DNA from: Candidatus Wildermuthbacteria bacterium RIFCSPHIGHO2_01_FULL_49_22b
GTDB lineage: Bacteria > Patescibacteriota > Minisyncoccia > Minisyncoccales > UBA10102
Length of the DNA stretch: 32,890 nt
NCBI GenBank assembly: GCA_001823165.1
Contig: MHTT01000001.1
Location: 1-32,890, forward strand
Direction of reading: 5' to 3'
Below the pieces are notes generated by a model. It did no database searches. It was not told where the DNA came from and saw only the letters and a program-made list of their open reading frames with translations. The position numbers were made by a program, and so were the translations under genes. The first letter of the stretch is position 1; each line of letters begins with the position of its first letter. Positions 30,796-32,890 of the stretch are shown here, piece by piece.

Positions 30796-31692
30796 ATGCC
30801 TTGGTTTATTTATTCCTTCATTGCCGCGTCTGCGGTTACAGGGGCATTTCTGTGTGTACGGAGACTTACCGATCTGGGTTTCTCTCCACGGCTTGTCCTG
30901 GTTTTTAACATCACCGTAATTTTCTTGGGATTTGCGGTACTCAATGTTCTCTCGGGCACGCTTACCACGATGTGGTTTGCAGAATCGTTTCCACTTTTTC
31001 TTGGAGTGATGGTGGCAGTTGGAGTCGTGGCAATGGGGGTGAATCTGGCAAACTACATTGCGGTTCAGAGAGCTCCCAATCCCGGGTATGCGCGAGCAAT
31101 CATAAGCAGCTCCCCGATCCCCTTAGCGATTCTCTCTGTCCTCTTCTTCCAGAGCCCCTTGGGATGGGGAAACTTCCTAGGAACGGTGTTCATGCTTGCG
31201 GGGGTTGTTCTCCTCGTCTTGAAACGAAATCAAGATAAGGCGGATGGCACCAGCAGCAGACGGTGGCTGCTCCCCTCATTTCTTGCGCTCGCCGGCATGG
31301 TATTTGTCGTATTGGGCCTGAAAGAAGCAACATTAATTGGGGGTTTTGGACCAAATGAGATAAACTTCTTAGGGTTCGGCACGCAGCTTGCGTTATTCGC
31401 CCTCTTCAGCAGAGCCGCGATTCAAGAGGATGTCCGCAAAAACAGAGAACATCTAGGGCCGCTCTTTTTATTTGTGGGGCTTGGAGGGCTTTTCTCGATG
31501 GGGGCGAACTATTTCATTGTGATGGGGATTGAGTTAGCTCCAAACCCCGCCTACCATGAAGCGCTCTTTAGCACGAACGTATTGTACCTTACTCTTCTTT
31601 CCGTTCCCTTGCTGGGCTTGCGCCTGGAACGGCGCCGGCTTTTAGGGGTGGTGGCAGTGCTTCTGGGAGTGAGTGCAATCCTGCTCTTGTAG
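30796..31692 (+). CDS. DMT/EamA-type membrane transporter
   Basis: The 298-residue protein is almost entirely membrane segments, about ten, arranged as two similar halves of about five (the first half opens with WFIYSFIAASAVTGAFL, the second with LLPSFLALAGMVFVVLGL). Repeated PNPGYARAI and PNPAYHEAL motifs occur at matching points of each half, which is the inverted or tandem repeat design of the drug/metabolite transporter superfamily. The substrate is unknown. It has its own promoter, operator-like dyad, perfect Shine-Dalgarno and terminator, and does not overlap neighbours. This sets it apart from the tightly packed sugar operons and suggests separate acquisition or regulation. Confidence 0.85.
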   Translation: MPWFIYSFIAASAVTGAFLCVRRLTDLGFSPRLVLVFNITVIFLGFAVLNVLSGTLTTMWFAESFPLFLGVMVAVGVVAMGVNLANYIAVQRAPNPGYARAIISSSPIPLAILSVLFFQSPLGWGNFLGTVFMLAGVVLLVLKRNQDKADGTSSRRWLLPSFLALAGMVFVVLGLKEATLIGGFGPNEINFLGFGTQLALFALFSRAAIQEDVRKNREHLGPLFLFVGLGGLFSMGANYFIVMGIELAPNPAYHEALFSTNVLYLTLLSVPLLGLRLERRRLLGVVAVLLGVSAILLL

Positions 31693-31704
31693 TTGACAGC
31701 TGGG

Positions 31705-31738
31705 AGGCCTCTGCGATGACGCAGGGGCCTTTTTGTTT
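31705..31738 (+). terminator. Rho-independent terminator of the transporter gene
   Basis: AGGCCTCTGCG (31705-31715) pairs with CGCAGGGGCCT (31720-31730) across ATGA, with one T-G wobble, followed by TTTTTGTTT. Confidence 0.93.
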
Positions 31739-31741
31739 ATA

Positions 31742-31770
31742 TTGACGAGAGTAGAAATTTCTCTTAGGAT
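31742..31770 (+). promoter_or_regulatory. Promoter of the WbqC gene, leaderless
   Basis: TTGACG (31742-31747), a 17-base spacer and TAGGAT (31765-31770). The ATG at 31778 lies seven bases beyond the -10. The spacer contains the palindrome AGAAATTTCT (31753-31762). Confidence 0.6.
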
Positions 31771-31777
31771 AGAAGCT

Positions 31778-32494
31778 ATGATTCTCACCGCCCACCAGCC
31801 CCTGTATCTTCCCTGGTTGGGCCTGTTTCACAAGGCGGCTTTAGCTGACGGATTCTGTTTGGTGGACAGCGTGCAGTACCTGCCAAAAGAGTTCATGAAT
31901 CGCAACAGGATTAAGACCCCCCAGGGCCCCATGTGGCTCACCGTGCCCGTGCAGAGGAAAGGGTATCGGGACAAGGAGACGCGGGAAATAGAGATTAACA
32001 ACGTCCTGGATTGGAGGCGCAAGCACTGGAAGGCCCTGCAGATTAATTACGGCAAGGCCCCGTACTTTTCTCGGTACGCGGATTTCTTTGAAGATGTGTA
32101 CAAGCGCGACTGGCAGTATATTGCGCAACTAAACGAGCATATCCTTCGTTGGCTGTTCCAGGAACTGGGCATCAAGGGAGGGTTTTGGAAGACCTCGGAG
32201 CTGGGAGTAGAAGGCAAAAAGTCGGACTTTGTCTTGGACATGTGCAAGAAGCTGGGAGCTGACCTCTACATTTTTGGGGCGTTGGGCAAGGACTACGCGA
32301 AAAGAGAAGATTTTATAAAAGCTGGCATCAAGCTTTACTTTCAGGACTACCAGCATCCGCAATACCTGCAGCTTCACGGAGAATTTCTTTCCCACATGAG
32401 CATTGTGGACCTCTTGTTTAACCACGGCCCCCGGAGCTTGGAAATCTTGATGGAAGGGAATATAACGAAAGAGAAGCTTGAGCGGCAGGGATAG
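31778..32494 (+). CDS. WbqC-family protein
   Basis: The N-terminus ILTAHQPLYLPWLGLFHKAA (2-21) is the signature of the WbqC family, with further typical stretches DSVQYLPKEFMNRNRIKTP and LTVPVQRKG. The length of 238 residues is usual. The family is common in O-antigen and glycolipid loci, but its biochemical activity is not established, so no function is assigned beyond a role in surface glycan assembly. The start at 31778 is set by the family's N-terminus and by the promoter; an upstream in-frame extension runs into the terminator. It is followed after four bases by the last, partial gene. Confidence 0.88.
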   Translation: MILTAHQPLYLPWLGLFHKAALADGFCLVDSVQYLPKEFMNRNRIKTPQGPMWLTVPVQRKGYRDKETREIEINNVLDWRRKHWKALQINYGKAPYFSRYADFFEDVYKRDWQYIAQLNEHILRWLFQELGIKGGFWKTSELGVEGKKSDFVLDMCKKLGADLYIFGALGKDYAKREDFIKAGIKLYFQDYQHPQYLQLHGEFLSHMSIVDLLFNHGPRSLEILMEGNITKEKLERQG

Positions 32495-32498
32495 CAGC

Positions 32499-32890
32499 AT
32501 GGACAAAGATGCAATGGAACAGGTAATAGCCCGCTTGGAGAAAGAAGGATATAACCTTTCTTCTTTTCATGCGCTGGAGCTCTTTGCCCGGGAAGGGGAC
32601 TGGCACACGACAGCGTATGCCGACCGGGTGAAGTCCCTGGATGCCTGGGAGGTAGAACTTGCGTTCAAAGAGGGGCTGGCCAGGAACGTCCCGCAGGCAG
32701 AAATTAAGATTGTTGATTCCATTCAAGAGATAAAGAACCCTGCTCACCGCGGCAAGTATGAGTTCATCGTGGCGGACAACCCCCAGGGCTGCTACGGTCT
32801 GAACAACCAATACTGCGAGCATTTTGATGTCATTCCGCAAGCATGCGAGCTCCTGGGGGACCAGGGGATACTCATATTTAACGTTAATAC
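32499..32890 (+). CDS. Partial methyltransferase-like protein (runs off the window)
   Basis: The frame is open from ATG 32499 (or 32514) to the window edge, giving at least 130 residues. HALELFAREGDWHTTAYA (about 24-41) resembles a motif I strand-loop, SLDAWEVELAFKEGLARN the acidic motif II that contacts the SAM ribose, and YEFIVADNPQGCYG the strand after motif IV. This order fits a class I methyltransferase, but motif I is not the usual GxGxG, so the family is tentative. It starts four bases after the WbqC gene and would be translated with it. Confidence 0.55.
   Translation, partial: MDKDAMEQVIARLEKEGYNLSSFHALELFAREGDWHTTAYADRVKSLDAWEVELAFKEGLARNVPQAEIKIVDSIQEIKNPAHRGKYEFIVADNPQGCYGLNNQYCEHFDVIPQACELLGDQGILIFNVN

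Overview
The window looks like an accessory cell-surface region of a Candidate Phyla Radiation (Patescibacteria/Parcubacteria-type) bacterium. This is inferred from four traits: a giant secreted protein with a peptidoglycan-binding domain beside an ECF sigma factor and a DUF5667-type protein; O-antigen-ligase-like proteins fused to TPR repeats; very short gene spacing with ATGA overlaps and few Shine-Dalgarno sites; and short palindromic elements inserted in frame inside genes. TGA works as an ordinary stop codon in many genes here, which argues against the code-25 lineages (Gracilibacteria/Absconditabacteria).

Layout. (1) 1-5566: a DeoR-like helix-turn-helix protein, an ECF sigma factor, a DUF5667 single-pass membrane protein and an 1146-residue secreted surface protein, closed by a strong intrinsic terminator. 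(2) 5567-7633: two sugar-methyltransferase-like genes. (3) 7646-12539, minus strand: two tandem O-antigen ligase/TPR paralogues. (4) 12593-17328: a nucleotidyltransferase, then an operon of a Gfo/Idh/MocA oxidoreductase, a 2-hydroxyacid dehydrogenase, an inositol-monophosphatase-like phosphatase, GmhA and an HpcH/HpaI aldolase. (5) 17399-21892: a small HTH protein, a short UDP-sugar-dehydrogenase-like protein, a TylF-type methyltransferase, PseB-like and PseC-like enzymes, and an APS-reductase-type CysH. (6) 21910-24318, minus strand: an MBOAT acyltransferase and its SGNH partner. (7) 24407-30736: an SpsF-type cytidylyltransferase, two NeuB-family proteins (one with altered active-site residues), a DegT aminotransferase, a TIM-barrel isomerase, a FemAB/GNAT-like protein and a methyltransferase. 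(8) 30733-31738: a self-contained DMT-type transporter unit. (9) 31778-end: a WbqC protein and a partial methyltransferase-like gene.

Taken together this is a glycan factory. It appears to make and activate unusual sugars (heptose-like, 4,6-dideoxy-amino, nonulosonate-like), decorate them by methylation, acylation and perhaps sulfur chemistry, and polymerise or ligate them to a surface carrier, next to the genes for a major surface protein. No stretch longer than about 115 bases lacks a gene. No tRNA, rRNA, CRISPR array, insertion sequence with transposase, or replication origin was seen.

The most interesting points are: the NeuB paralogue that lost its metal-binding His and SAF-domain Arg; a complete APS-reductase motif set inside a glycan operon; an unassigned heptose/aldolase/dehydrogenase sugar pathway; at least two short palindromic elements inserted in frame with direct-repeat flanks; and recurring promoters whose predicted start lies at or almost at the ATG, implying leaderless mRNAs.
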